From NCBI RefSeq assembly GCF_003350205.1, contig NZ_QLLC01000007.1, positions 62,001 through 126,000 of the forward strand: DNA of 64,000 nucleotides, in the 5' to 3' direction. Positions 40,802 to 49,491 of the stretch are shown here, one piece after another. The stretch's first letter is position 1, and every line of letters starts with the position of its first letter. The position numbers were made by a program, and so were the translations under genes. The notes under the pieces were generated by a model that saw nothing but the letters and a program-made list of their open reading frames with translations, made no database searches and was not told where the DNA came from. Origin of the DNA: Brevundimonas bullata. GTDB lineage: Bacteria > Pseudomonadota > Alphaproteobacteria > Caulobacterales > Caulobacteraceae.

Positions 40802-41565
40802 TGCACCGCTAGCCCGGCAACGGCCAGCAGGAAGCCGACCTCGAACGCCTGCTCGACCGCGCCCAGAACATCTCCGGTGCGCCCGCCGATCAGTCGCCAG
40901 GCCAGCCAGGCGGGAACGGCGGCTGCCGCCAGTCCCAGCGCCACAGCCCCTGCCCCCGTGGTCGGCGAGAAGAAGGTCAGCGGCCACAGGGCGATCAGAA
41001 CGGCCACGGTCAGTCCGATCCAGGAGGCGCGATCCGGGCGGCCCTCCTTGGCCATGCCGGGGTCGCCGCCATAGGGCATGATCGCCATGGCCCCGACCGC
41101 CGCCGCCCGCCCCAGGCCATGCGAGGCCAACAGCGCAACCGCCGCGAACAGGGGCGAGGCCTGGGTCAGCATGGCCAGGGCCGCCACGCGCAGGGCCAGG
41201 GTCAGCCCCAGCGCCAGCGCCCCATAGGAGCCCAACCGGCTGTCCTTCATGATCTCCAGTCGCCGCGTACGGGTCAGGCCGCCGCCCAGCCCGTCCGCCG
41301 TATCGGCCAGTCCGTCCTCGTGAAAGCCGCCGGTCAGCACGACCCCCGCCGCCACCGCCAGCAGGGCCGCGATCCACGGGTTCCAGACCTGGGCCGCGCC
41401 ATACAGGATCAGGGCCGAAACGCCTCCGACGAGTTGGCCGACCAGGGGGTAGTAGCGGGCGCTCTGCTGAATCCACTCCGGCTGGAAACCGGCCAGTTGC
41501 GGCGTCGGGATGCGCGTCAGGAACTGCACGGCGCAGACGAACAGGCGCGCCTCATGCCGGATCAC
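40798..41565 (-). CDS. cobS: Adenosylcobinamide-GDP ribazoletransferase (cobalamin synthase)
   Basis: CobS joins adenosylcobinamide-GDP to alpha-ribazole (or its 5'-phosphate) in the inner membrane, the last step of the nucleotide loop. The 255-residue protein is strongly hydrophobic with the family motif 'GGFHEDGLADTADGLGGG' near residue 70 and 'RRLEIMKDSRLGSYGALAL'. It starts with GTG at 41565, overlapping the cobT stop as GTGA; a longer frame upstream is out of phase with cobT and not real. Confidence 0.95.
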   Translation of the reverse strand: MIRHEARLFVCAVQFLTRIPTPQLAGFQPEWIQQSARYYPLVGQLVGGVSALILYGAAQVWNPWIAALLAVAAGVVLTGGFHEDGLADTADGLGGGLTRTRRLEIMKDSRLGSYGALALGLTLALRVAALAMLTQASPLFAAVALLASHGLGRAAAVGAMAIMPYGGDPGMAKEGRPDRASWIGLTVAVLIALWPLTFFSPTTGAGAVALGLAAAAVPAWLAWRLIGGRTGDVLGAVEQAFEVGFLLAVAGLAVQ

Positions 41566-42611
41566 CCTGCGGCCTCCAGCACGTCGGTCAGTTCGGCGAC
41601 CTCGGACAGCAGGGCGCAGGCGGCCTTGACCAGCGGGACAGCCAGAAGGGCGCCCGTTCCCTCGCCCAGCCGCATGTCCAGTTCCAGAAGGGGCCGGGCG
41701 TTCATCGCGTCCAGCATCAGGCGATGCCCCGCCTCGGCCGAGGCATGGGCGAACAGGCAATAGTCGCGGGCGGCGGGGGCCAGACGCACCGCCAGCAGGG
41801 CCGCCGCCGTGCCGATGAAGCCGTCCACCAGAACCGGGACCCCGGCCCTGGCCGCCGCCAACAGGGCCCCGGCCATCATGGCGATCTCATAGCCGCCGAA
41901 CTGGGTCAGCACATCGAAGGGCGCGGTGACATCGGTTCGGGCCGCAGCCCTGGCCAGAACCGCGCGCTTCCTCGCCATGCCTTCCGGCGAGTGTCCGGCC
42001 CCCTGCCCGACGCAATCGTCCAGCGGCGCAGGGGCCAGGCGATGCATCAGCAGAGCCGCCGAGGCGCTGTTGCCGATGCCCATTTCGCCCAAGGCGATCA
42101 GATCAGCGCCGTCGGCGATCGCGGCTTGCGCCACACGCGCGCCCGCCAGCAGCGCGGCCTCGGCCTGAGCGGACGTCATGGCCGGTTCGACCGAGGCGTC
42201 CTGCGTGCCCCATGCGACCTTGGCGTGGATCAGGCCCGCCCGGTCCGACAGGTCGGCGGCCACGCCCGCGTCGATCACCTGGACCTCGGCCCCGACCACG
42301 CGGGCGAAGGCGTTGGCGCTGGCCCTGCCCGCCAGCAGGGCATCGACCATGGCCACGGTCACGCCGGACGGAAAGGCCGCCACGCCCGAGCGGGTCAGGC
42401 CATGGTCGCCGGCAAAGACCAGCAGCATTGGGCGCTCGACGACCGGCTTCAGCTGCTGCTGGATCAGACCCAGCGTCAGGGCCAGTTCCTCGATCCGTCC
42501 CAGGGCGTCCGGCGGCTTGGCCTTGCCGTCCAGCATCTGCTGCAAAACGGACTGGGACGCCCGTTCCAGGGCGGGCACGGCGAACAGGTCGGTCAAGGTC
42601 AATGCGGCCAT
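41562..42611 (-). CDS. cobT: Nicotinate-nucleotide--dimethylbenzimidazole phosphoribosyltransferase
   Basis: CobT makes alpha-ribazole 5'-phosphate from nicotinate mononucleotide and the lower ligand base. The 349-residue protein carries 'GDHGLTRSGVAAFPSGVT' near residue 80, 'GEMGIGNSASAALL' near residue 175 (with the catalytic Glu) and 'GFIGTAAALLA' near the C-terminal third. It overlaps cobS and cbiB at its ends. It activates the base for attachment by CobS, completing the lower arm of the cofactor. Confidence 0.95.
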   Translation of the reverse strand: MAALTLTDLFAVPALERASQSVLQQMLDGKAKPPDALGRIEELALTLGLIQQQLKPVVERPMLLVFAGDHGLTRSGVAAFPSGVTVAMVDALLAGRASANAFARVVGAEVQVIDAGVAADLSDRAGLIHAKVAWGTQDASVEPAMTSAQAEAALLAGARVAQAAIADGADLIALGEMGIGNSASAALLMHRLAPAPLDDCVGQGAGHSPEGMARKRAVLARAAARTDVTAPFDVLTQFGGYEIAMMAGALLAAARAGVPVLVDGFIGTAAALLAVRLAPAARDYCLFAHASAEAGHRLMLDAMNARPLLELDMRLGEGTGALLAVPLVKAACALLSEVAELTDVLEAAG

Positions 42612-43543
42612 GCCAAGCCTCCTACAATCAAGAGCAACATCAGGGCTGCGCAGGCCAGGCCATAGACGCGAAGACCCCGGTTCAGATCATGGGCGCGCGG
42701 CGGCGCCCAGTCGCCGAAATCGGGGCGGTAGGCGGTGATCCCGTCATAGCGAACCGGCCCGCCCAGCCGAACCCGAAGCGCGCCCGCCATGGCCGCCTCG
42801 GTCCAGCCGGCGTTGGGCGAAGCGTGCTTGCCCGCATCGCGCCACATGACGCGCCAGCCCTGCCAGCCGCCCAGCGCGATCAAGGCCCCGGCGATCCGCG
42901 CAGGAATCCAGTTCATCACATCGTCGGTGCGCGCCGCCGCCCAGCCGAAGGCGCGCCAGCGCGGCTCCATGTGGCCGATCATGCTGTCGGCGGTGTTGAC
43001 GGCCTTGTAGGCGAACAGACCCGGCAGACCGCCGACCACGAACCAGAAGACGGGCGCGACCACGCCGTCGCAAAAGCTCTCGGCCAGACTTTCCAGCGCG
43101 GCGGCCGCCACCTCGCCTTCGTCCATCGCCTCGACGTCGCGACCGACGATCATGCTGACGGCGAGGCGCGCAGCGGGCAGATCGCCGGCCGCCAGCGGAC
43201 GAGCCACGGCGCGGACGTGGTCGTAAAGGCTGCGCGCCGCCAGCCCCGTCGCCCCCCAGATCAGCAACAGGGCCAGTCCCGGCCAGAAGGGCGCCGTAGC
43301 GGCCAGCCGCTCAAGGCCCCAGCCCGCGCCGCCCGCCACGACCACCAGGATCAGAACCGTCAAGACGCCAAGCGCGCGCCGTGACTTCGCCGACCACGCC
43401 GCGCAGTTCCAGCAACGTTCCAGGGTCGCGATCAGACCGCCGATCCAGACGACCGGATGGCTCAGGCGGCGCGGCCAGCCGAGCGCCCCCTCGACCAGCA
43501 GGGCGCCCGCGACGATCCAGGGGGTCGGTACGCTAGCGGGCAC
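42599..43543 (-). CDS. cbiB: Adenosylcobinamide-phosphate synthase
   Basis: CbiB (CobD in the aerobic naming) attaches 1-aminopropan-2-ol phosphate to adenosylcobyric acid. The 314-residue membrane protein has the N-terminal 'WPRRLSHPVVWIGGLI' and 'GRDVEAMDEGEVAAAALESL', followed by AESFCDGVVAPVFW, all typical. I choose GTG at 43543, within the end of the ABC ATPase gene, since longer forms would enter it. The presence of CbiB implies uptake of cobyric acid or a precursor; cobyric acid synthase is not in the window. Confidence 0.9.
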   Translation of the reverse strand: MPASVPTPWIVAGALLVEGALGWPRRLSHPVVWIGGLIATLERCWNCAAWSAKSRRALGVLTVLILVVVAGGAGWGLERLAATAPFWPGLALLLIWGATGLAARSLYDHVRAVARPLAAGDLPAARLAVSMIVGRDVEAMDEGEVAAAALESLAESFCDGVVAPVFWFVVGGLPGLFAYKAVNTADSMIGHMEPRWRAFGWAAARTDDVMNWIPARIAGALIALGGWQGWRVMWRDAGKHASPNAGWTEAAMAGALRVRLGGPVRYDGITAYRPDFGDWAPPRAHDLNRGLRVYGLACAALMLLLIVGGLAWPH

Positions 43544-44309
43544 GGCCGACCATCTCCAGCACCGGGCCGCACAGGCCGTCCAGCGTGCGGGCCTCGACGC
43601 CATAGGCCGCCTTCAGCACGGCGGGCGACAGGGCCTCCGCCGGCGCGGCGTCGGCCAGCACCCGCCCCTCGGCCAGAACGATCACGCGGTCTGCAACCCG
43701 CAGGGCGGCGTCGAGGTCATGCAGGGTGAGGATGACGCCGCGCCCCTCTTCATCCGCCAGCCGCCGGAACAGGGCGCAGGCGTCCAGCACATGGCCGGGG
43801 TCCAGCCCCGCCAAAGGCTCGTCCGCCAGCAGCCATTGCGGATCACCGGCCAGGGCGCGGGCGATCAGGACGCGCGCCCGCTCGCCGCCCGACAGGGTCG
43901 AAACCACACGGTCGGCGAAGGCCTGAACGCCTGTGACGGTCAGGGCGCGATCCACCGCCGCGCAGTCCTGGGCGGTCAGGCCCCAGGCGCCGACATAGGG
44001 CGTGCGGCCCAGACCCACGAAGGTCCGCCCGTCCACCGCCCAGGCGATCTCGGCGTTCTGCGGCAGATAGGCGATGCGGCGCGCCCGCTCGCGCGGCGGC
44101 AGGTCGCCCAGCGCCCGTTCATCCAGCGTGACGCGCCCGGCATCGGGCTTCCTCAGCGCCGCCAGACAGTCCAGCAGGGTCGACTTGCCCGCCCCGTTCG
44201 GCCCGACCACCGCCGTCACCAAGCCCGGGGCGAAGACCGCGCCGACGGCCTCCAGAACCGCCTTGTCGCCCAGCCGGACCGACAGATTGTCCGCGCTCAG
44301 AATGCTCAT
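43533..44309 (-). CDS. btuD: Cobalamin/corrinoid ABC transporter ATP-binding protein (BtuD-like)
   Basis: A 258-residue ABC ATPase with Walker A 'VVGPNGAGKSTLLDCLA', signature 'LSGGERARVLIARALA' and Walker B 'WLLADEPLAGLDP', plus the H-loop His in 'LTLHDLD'. It belongs to the FecCDE/BtuCD-like iron-siderophore and vitamin group. Its placement with BtuC-like and BtuF-like genes behind a cobalamin riboswitch assigns the substrate. The start ATG overlaps the btuC stop as ATGA. Confidence 0.9.
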   Translation of the reverse strand: MSILSADNLSVRLGDKAVLEAVGAVFAPGLVTAVVGPNGAGKSTLLDCLAALRKPDAGRVTLDERALGDLPPRERARRIAYLPQNAEIAWAVDGRTFVGLGRTPYVGAWGLTAQDCAAVDRALTVTGVQAFADRVVSTLSGGERARVLIARALAGDPQWLLADEPLAGLDPGHVLDACALFRRLADEEGRGVILTLHDLDAALRVADRVIVLAEGRVLADAAPAEALSPAVLKAAYGVEARTLDGLCGPVLEMVGRAR

Positions 44310-45292
44310 GCCAGCTTCCTCCGCATGCCGATCAGCAAGGCCAGGAAGAAGGGGCCGCCCAGGGCCGCCATGGCCACGCCCAGCTTGATCTCGGCCGCCG
44401 ACGGCGTCAGCCGCACCAGTATGTCCGCCGCCAGCACCAGGGCCGCCCCGCCCAGCGCCGAGGGCAGCAGCAGACCGCCGGGCCGGGCGCCGATCAGAGG
44501 CCGCAGCAGGTGCGGCACGATCAGGCCCACGAAACCGATGGACCCGGTCACCGACACCGCCGACCCGACCGCCAGCGCCGCGCCCAGCGCCAGCATCAAG
44601 CGCCCTATATCCAGCCGAACTCCCAGCGACCGCGCCCCGGCCTCGCCCAGGGTCAGGGCGTCCAGCGTCCGCCCCTGGGTCATCAGCAGCAGACAGCCCA
44701 GAACCATGCCCGGCGCCGCCAGCTTCAGCTCGACCAGGCTGCGGTCCGCCAGCGACCCCATCAGCCAGTTGACGATCTCGTTCACCGCCCAGGGGTTGGG
44801 GGCCAGGTTCAGCGCCAGCGCCACCCCGGCGCCCGCCATGGTCTGGATCACCACGCCCGCCAGAATGAAAGTGACGACGCTGCTGGTCGCCCCCGCCAGA
44901 GCCAGCAGCAGCAGGACGCCGACGCCCGCCCCGATCATGGCCGCCCCCGGCAGAACCCAGGGGGCGCTGGCCGCCGCGCCCAGATAGAAGGTCAGAACCG
45001 CCCCCAGCGCCGCCATGGTCGAGACGCCCAGCATCCCCGGATCGGCCAGAGGGTTGCGCGTATAGCCCTGCAACGCTGCCCCGGTCAGGCCCAGCACCGC
45101 CCCGACCATCAAGGCCAGAACAGTGCGCGGCAGGCGCAGTTCGAACAGGATGGCCCAGGCCGGATCGCCTCTCTGGCTGGCCCACTCGCTCCACGGCACC
45201 CAGACGCGGCCCGCGCTCATGCTGGCGACGGACAGGGCGACGATCAGGGCCAGCAGCCCCGCCATGATCAAGGGACGCGGCAAGGTCTTCAT
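44306..45292 (-). CDS. btuC: Cobalamin/corrinoid ABC transporter permease (BtuC-like)
   Basis: A 328-residue FecCD-family permease with about ten hydrophobic helices. Landmarks are 'LRLPRTVLALMVGAVLGLTG' near residue 50, 'QGYTRNPLADPGMLGVS', and 'GFVGLIVPHLLRPLIGARPG', the coupling region that contacts BtuD. It starts at the ATG at 45292, overlapping the btuF stop. It carries the substrate from BtuF across the inner membrane. Confidence 0.92.
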   Translation of the reverse strand: MKTLPRPLIMAGLLALIVALSVASMSAGRVWVPWSEWASQRGDPAWAILFELRLPRTVLALMVGAVLGLTGAALQGYTRNPLADPGMLGVSTMAALGAVLTFYLGAAASAPWVLPGAAMIGAGVGVLLLLALAGATSSVVTFILAGVVIQTMAGAGVALALNLAPNPWAVNEIVNWLMGSLADRSLVELKLAAPGMVLGCLLLMTQGRTLDALTLGEAGARSLGVRLDIGRLMLALGAALAVGSAVSVTGSIGFVGLIVPHLLRPLIGARPGGLLLPSALGGAALVLAADILVRLTPSAAEIKLGVAMAALGGPFFLALLIGMRRKLA

Positions 45293-46137
45293 AGGGCCTC
45301 CAGCGCCGTGCGGCGCGCCTCGCCAAGGGCGGCGGCGGTCTGGATCAGCACCGGCCCGCCGCAATAGAGCAGCTTCTCTTCCAGCTGCGCCTGAACCATC
45401 CGACCGGACAGCGAGGCCAGCGCCGGGTGACGCATCACCCGGTCGGCCCAGGTGCGCGAACCTTGAACCGGCACGCCGCTGAGCAGGACCTGGGGCGGGT
45501 CGGCCAGCAGGCGCTCGACCGGGACATTGCCCCACTTGCCCAGGCCGTAGCGTCCGGCGACGTTCTCGAACCCGGCGCGCGTCATCATCTCGTCCATCAG
45601 GGTGCCGCGCCCGGCGGCGAAGCCGTTGGGCTGATAGATCAGGGCCTTCAGCGGGCGCGCGCCGGGCGGCGGAGCTGAGGCGGCGATGGCGGCTTCGATG
45701 CGGGCGATCAGAGCCTCGCCTCGTGCCGGGCGACCGACCAGACGGGCCACATCGCGCACCTGATCCAGACTGGCCCCCACGCTTTCGGGCACGGCGAACA
45801 GCGCGGTCGGGATGTTCATCCGGCCCAGAGCATTGCGGGTGGCCAGGGCGCTGTGACGGCTGGTCAGGACCAGATCGGGCCGCAGGGCGATCACTTCCTC
45901 GGCGGTCTCCCAGGTGAAGGGCAAGGTCTTCGCCACCTCGGAAATGGTCGAGCCGACCGGCTCGCGGGCATAGTGGCTGAGCGCCGCGATCTGACCCCGG
46001 TCGGCGACGTGGACCAGGATGGCGTCGAGACAGGCGTTCAGCGAGACGACGCGACGCGGCGCCGGCTTGGCCAAGGCGGGCGCGGCGATCAGGGCCGCGG
46101 CTGCACCGACCATTGCGCCCCGCCGCGTCGTCCTCAC
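45289..46137 (-). CDS. btuF: Periplasmic cobalamin/corrinoid-binding protein (BtuF-like)
   Basis: A 282-residue protein with a signal peptide ('MVGAAAALIAAPALA', with basic residues before it) followed by the class III periplasmic binding fold beginning 'RRVVSLNACLDAILVHVADR'. The segment 'HYAREPVGSTISEVAKTLPF' is a common BtuF-like region. The start is GTG at 46137, overlapping the cobD-like stop as GTGA. It delivers the corrinoid from the periplasm to BtuCD. Confidence 0.88.
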   Translation of the reverse strand: MRTTRRGAMVGAAAALIAAPALAKPAPRRVVSLNACLDAILVHVADRGQIAALSHYAREPVGSTISEVAKTLPFTWETAEEVIALRPDLVLTSRHSALATRNALGRMNIPTALFAVPESVGASLDQVRDVARLVGRPARGEALIARIEAAIAASAPPPGARPLKALIYQPNGFAAGRGTLMDEMMTRAGFENVAGRYGLGKWGNVPVERLLADPPQVLLSGVPVQGSRTWADRVMRHPALASLSGRMVQAQLEEKLLYCGGPVLIQTAAALGEARRTALEAL

Positions 46138-47144
46138 GAGAAGGTCTCCAACGCGCGGGCCAAACGAGGCAGATCTCGTTCGGTCGGCACGCCGAACCGC
46201 AAGGCGTCGGGCGTATGGTCAAACGGGCGGGTCAGGATGCCCGCCCGACACAGATGCTGGAACCAGGGCGCGGCGTGCGGCGTGCGCGTCATGCGGAACA
46301 GGCTGGTCCCGCCGATGATCTGAAACCCGGCGTGGACCAGCAGATCATCGAGCCGATCAGCGCGATCCGCCAGGGCCGTCTGGGTCCGCCGCCGCCATCC
46401 GCTGTCGGCATAGGCGCCCCGCCCCATGATCAAAGCATCGGCGCCGACCGGCCAGTCGCCCAGCAGGGCGCGCAGGCGAGAGATCAGGTCCGGCGCGGCC
46501 AGCATGAAGCCCAGCCTTACCCCCGCCAGGCCATAGAACTTGCCGAACGACCGCAGGACGATCAGGCCCGGTTCGGCCAAATCCGACACGCTTTCGTCGG
46601 GCGCGCATTCGATGAAGGATTCGTCCACCACCAGCCAGCGGCCCGCCGCTGAGCGCGCACGCGCCATGGCGATCAGGTGGGCGCGCCGGGTCAGGCGTCC
46701 GTCGGGGTTGTTCGGGTTGACGATCACCAGCACGCCTGCCTGCGACGTCGCCGCCTGATCTGGCGCGATCAGGCGCGTCGCCACCCCCGCCGCCCGCCAG
46801 GCCTCGGCATGGGCGCCATAGGTCGGGCCGACGATCTCGACCGAGCGCACGCCCAGCAGCAGGGGCAGAAGCCGGATCGCCGCCTCGGCCCCGGCGGTCG
46901 CCGCCGTCCGTTGCGGCGCACAGCCGAAAGCAGACGCCGCCGCTGTCTCCAGCGCCTGTAGGGCGCCTGGATCGGGCAGACGGTTCAACTCGGCCTCCGC
47001 CGCACGCGCCCCCCGCCACGGTTCGGGATTGATCCCGGTGGACAGGTCCAACCAGGGGCGCGGCGCGTCGGGATAGGCGGCGGCGGCCCTCATCAGACCG
47101 CCGCCGTGCCGGGTCGCCGTCGTCAGAAACGCGGCGTCATGCAT
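46134..47144 (-). CDS. cobD: L-threonine-O-3-phosphate decarboxylase-like aminotransferase-fold enzyme
   Basis: This enzyme makes (R)-1-aminopropan-2-ol phosphate, the linker installed by CbiB. It is CobD in Salmonella naming and CobC in P. denitrificans naming. The 336-residue fold-type I PLP protein has 'DLSTGINPEPW' near the N-terminus, 'VNPNNPDGRL', 'VVDESFIECAPDES' and the PLP lysine in 'RSFGKFYGLAGVRLGF'. The short length and these motifs separate it from general aminotransferases. It is 4 bases from the end of btuB and overlaps btuF. Confidence 0.92.
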   Translation of the reverse strand: MHDAAFLTTATRHGGGLMRAAAAYPDAPRPWLDLSTGINPEPWRGARAAEAELNRLPDPGALQALETAAASAFGCAPQRTAATAGAEAAIRLLPLLLGVRSVEIVGPTYGAHAEAWRAAGVATRLIAPDQAATSQAGVLVIVNPNNPDGRLTRRAHLIAMARARSAAGRWLVVDESFIECAPDESVSDLAEPGLIVLRSFGKFYGLAGVRLGFMLAAPDLISRLRALLGDWPVGADALIMGRGAYADSGWRRRTQTALADRADRLDDLLVHAGFQIIGGTSLFRMTRTPHAAPWFQHLCRAGILTRPFDHTPDALRFGVPTERDLPRLARALETFS

Positions 47145-47148
47145 CGGA

Positions 47149-49107
47149 TCAGAACCGGACGCGAACGCCGCCGAACACGCCGCGACCGGCCGTGCCGTAG
47201 TTCAGGACCGTCTGATAATCCTCGTCGAAGGCGTTCTCGACCCGACCATAGACTTCGAGATTGTCATTGATCGGGTAGGAGGCGCGGAGGTCGACCAGGG
47301 TGTAGGGGTCGACCTTCACCTTGTTCTCAGCGTCATTGAAGGTTTCGCCGACATAGCGAACCGACACGCCGGTCTTCAGCCCGAAGGCGAAGGCGTAATC
47401 GACGTTCAAATTGCCCATATGCTCGGGGCGGCGGGTCAGGCGCTTGCCGTCTATATCCTTGCCAGAGGCGTTCTTGGCGTCGGTCCAAGTGTAGTTGGCG
47501 CTGAGGTTCAGGCCCTCGGTCACATCGATGCGGCCGATCAGCTCAACGCCTTGGGCCTCGGTCTTCTGAACGTTCTTGTAATAGCCCCCGCGGTCCACGC
47601 CGTTGACGGTGCACAGCGCATCGGTCGTGGGCGGCGTGCAGTAGTTGTAGCGGATCTCATTGTCAGCCTGACGGTTGAAGTAGGTGGCCGAGACCACGGC
47701 GCGATCAAAGAGGCGCTGTTCGACGCCAACCTCCCAGCTGTCGAATGCTTCCGGTTGCAGGGTGAGATTGCCGTACTGGCTATAGAGCTCAAACAGGCCC
47801 GGCGCGCGGAAGCCCTGTCCCCAGCTGGCGCGCACCATGGTGTCGCCGTCGTTCAGGGCCCAGGCCGCCGCGACCTGACCCAGCAGGTTGTCGCCGTACT
47901 GGGCATGGTCGTCATAGCGCAGGCCGCCCGTCAGCGTCAGGCCCGGCGCCGCCGTCCATTGCACCTGGGCATAGGCGCTGTTCAGTTCGGCCTCACCCTT
48001 ATGGAAGGGGGCGTTGGGGTCCCAATCGCTGGCTGAGCGGACGCTCATTTCCGACTTTTCATGCTCCAGACCAAAGGTCGTGGACAGATCCTCGCTCACG
48101 GCGAAGACGCCCTGATACTCCCAACGACGGTTTTCGCCCGCCGCGTCATAGGTGCGCTTTTCAAGTTTGTTGTCGGGGTTGATGTTCAAGCTTTCGGTGT
48201 TCGTCGCCGCATAGCCGATGCGATTGCGGAAACGGCCATCCAGCAGGTCGAAGTTCAGCCCCGCATAGGTAACAAGTTCATCGGTGTTGCCGTATTCACG
48301 GTTGTCCACGCCGAAGCCGTCGATGTCCACTCGACCGGCGGACCAGACTGAACGCAGGTCCAGCGAAACCGCGTCCGTGATCTTCAGATTCAGTCGTCCG
48401 GAGAGGCCGGTGTTCGAATATCCGTCATCCTCGGTTCCGGGTGCATAGGCGGAGAAGCCGTCGGTGTTGTAGCGGCTGGCGGCCAGACGCCAGCTCAGAC
48501 GGTCGTTGGCGCCGCCGATCCCGCCCCGGAAATAGGTCGTCCCGCGCGCGCCGGCCTCTGCGTCGAGGCTGCCTTGCAAGGCTTTCGTCGGCTCGGCGGT
48601 GACGATGTTGACCACCCCGCCGATGGCCTGGCTGCCCCACAGGGTCGACTGGGCGCCGCGCAGCACTTCGATGCGGGCCGTGTCGCCGACCAGCAAGTTG
48701 CCGAAGTTGAAGCCCCCCTGGGTCGAAGCTGGGTCGTTCAGCTTGACCCCATCGATCAGGACGACCGTATGGTGGCCCTCTGCGCCGCGGATACGCAGGC
48801 TGGTCGTCGTGCCGACGCCGCCGTTGCGGGTGAAGCTGACGCCCGGCGTCTGGGCCAGAAGCTCGGCCACGGCGGGGGTCTGGCGGGCTTCGATAGCGGC
48901 CTGGGTCAGGACGGTGACAGAGGCGCCGACGCGCTCGATCGGCTGGGCCGAACGGTTGGCGGTAACGATGACGTCAGCCACGGCGGTGGCGCCGGCGCGG
49001 CCCGCCACGTCAGGCGCGGCGGCCTGCTGGTCAGTGACTTCGGCGACGGCGGGGAATGCGGCCAGAAGGCTGGCGGCAGCGAGAGAGGCATAGGCGATCC
49101 GGTTCAT
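47149..49107 (-). CDS. btuB: TonB-dependent cobalamin receptor (BtuB-like)
   Basis: A 652-residue outer-membrane receptor with signal peptide ('YASLAAASLLAAFPAVAE'), TonB-box-like 'ADVIVTANRSAQPIERVGAS', plug domain with 'TSLRIRGAEGHHTVVLIDGV' and 'RIEVLRGAQSTLWGSQAIGG', and a beta-barrel ending in 'GRGVFGGVRVRF'. It is the first gene after the cobalamin riboswitch, so substrate and regulation are well supported. The ATG at 49107 follows AAAGGAG; an upstream frame extends into the leader but is not translated. It leads an operon of at least eleven genes. Confidence 0.95.
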   Translation of the reverse strand: MNRIAYASLAAASLLAAFPAVAEVTDQQAAAPDVAGRAGATAVADVIVTANRSAQPIERVGASVTVLTQAAIEARQTPAVAELLAQTPGVSFTRNGGVGTTTSLRIRGAEGHHTVVLIDGVKLNDPASTQGGFNFGNLLVGDTARIEVLRGAQSTLWGSQAIGGVVNIVTAEPTKALQGSLDAEAGARGTTYFRGGIGGANDRLSWRLAASRYNTDGFSAYAPGTEDDGYSNTGLSGRLNLKITDAVSLDLRSVWSAGRVDIDGFGVDNREYGNTDELVTYAGLNFDLLDGRFRNRIGYAATNTESLNINPDNKLEKRTYDAAGENRRWEYQGVFAVSEDLSTTFGLEHEKSEMSVRSASDWDPNAPFHKGEAELNSAYAQVQWTAAPGLTLTGGLRYDDHAQYGDNLLGQVAAAWALNDGDTMVRASWGQGFRAPGLFELYSQYGNLTLQPEAFDSWEVGVEQRLFDRAVVSATYFNRQADNEIRYNYCTPPTTDALCTVNGVDRGGYYKNVQKTEAQGVELIGRIDVTEGLNLSANYTWTDAKNASGKDIDGKRLTRRPEHMGNLNVDYAFAFGLKTGVSVRYVGETFNDAENKVKVDPYTLVDLRASYPINDNLEVYGRVENAFDEDYQTVLNYGTAGRGVFGGVRVRF

Positions 49108-49255
49108 CCGGCGGCTCCTTTGACGACGCCGGCCAACGACCTCTCGCGCGTCGATCAGACACGCGGAAGGGACCGCTGGCGCGGCTGGTTTCCACTTGTC
49201 GTCACACGAGTCACCTCGACCGCTCGGCACATCCCGACCGCGCGGAGAACGACGG

Positions 49256-49440
49256 CGACAGGCAGGTCTCCTGGCTCGCGGATCAAGGCCGGTGCGCGTC
49301 GCCTTCCCAGAAGTCTTTCAGGCCGTAGCCTTCCAGACCGCCAGTGGCGTATGACGCGCGGGCTAGCCGCTTACAGTTGCGGGAACAGCCGGAGTTTCAC
49401 ACTCCGTTCCCTTTTGATCCCCTTTCGGGGAACCTGACGC
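49256..49440 (-). ncRNA. Cobalamin riboswitch in the btuB operon leader
   Basis: On the minus strand the leader reads, from 5' to 3', AAAGGGAACGG, CTCCGGCTGTTCCCGC, AACTGTAAGCGG and GCCAGGAGACCTGCC. The segments CCCGCAACTGTAAGCGG and GCCAGGAGACCTGCC are the diagnostic conserved core and B12-box elements of cobalamin riboswitches. The remainder between them is the variable peripheral region. Bound adenosylcobalamin would repress btuB and the downstream salvage and import genes. The exact edges are estimated. Confidence 0.95.
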
Positions 49441-49447
49441 GACCGTG

Positions 49448-49476
49448 GCAGTAGGACTGCGCGCCCCTCAGGTCAA
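49448..49476 (-). promoter_or_regulatory. Candidate sigma-70-type promoter of the btuB operon
   Basis: On the minus strand, TTGACC at 49476-49471 is followed after 17 bases by TACTGC at 49453-49448. The predicted transcript start (about 49441) falls just ahead of the first conserved riboswitch element. The -35 match is good; the -10 match is weak. Confidence 0.5.
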
Positions 49477-49491
49477 CCGGAGAGACGAAGC

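Noticed and set aside
43719..44987. 422-codon plus-strand frame over the cobalamin transporter genes
   Set aside because: Antisense to btuD and btuC; composition is typical of a high-GC shadow, and the genes beneath have clear motifs.
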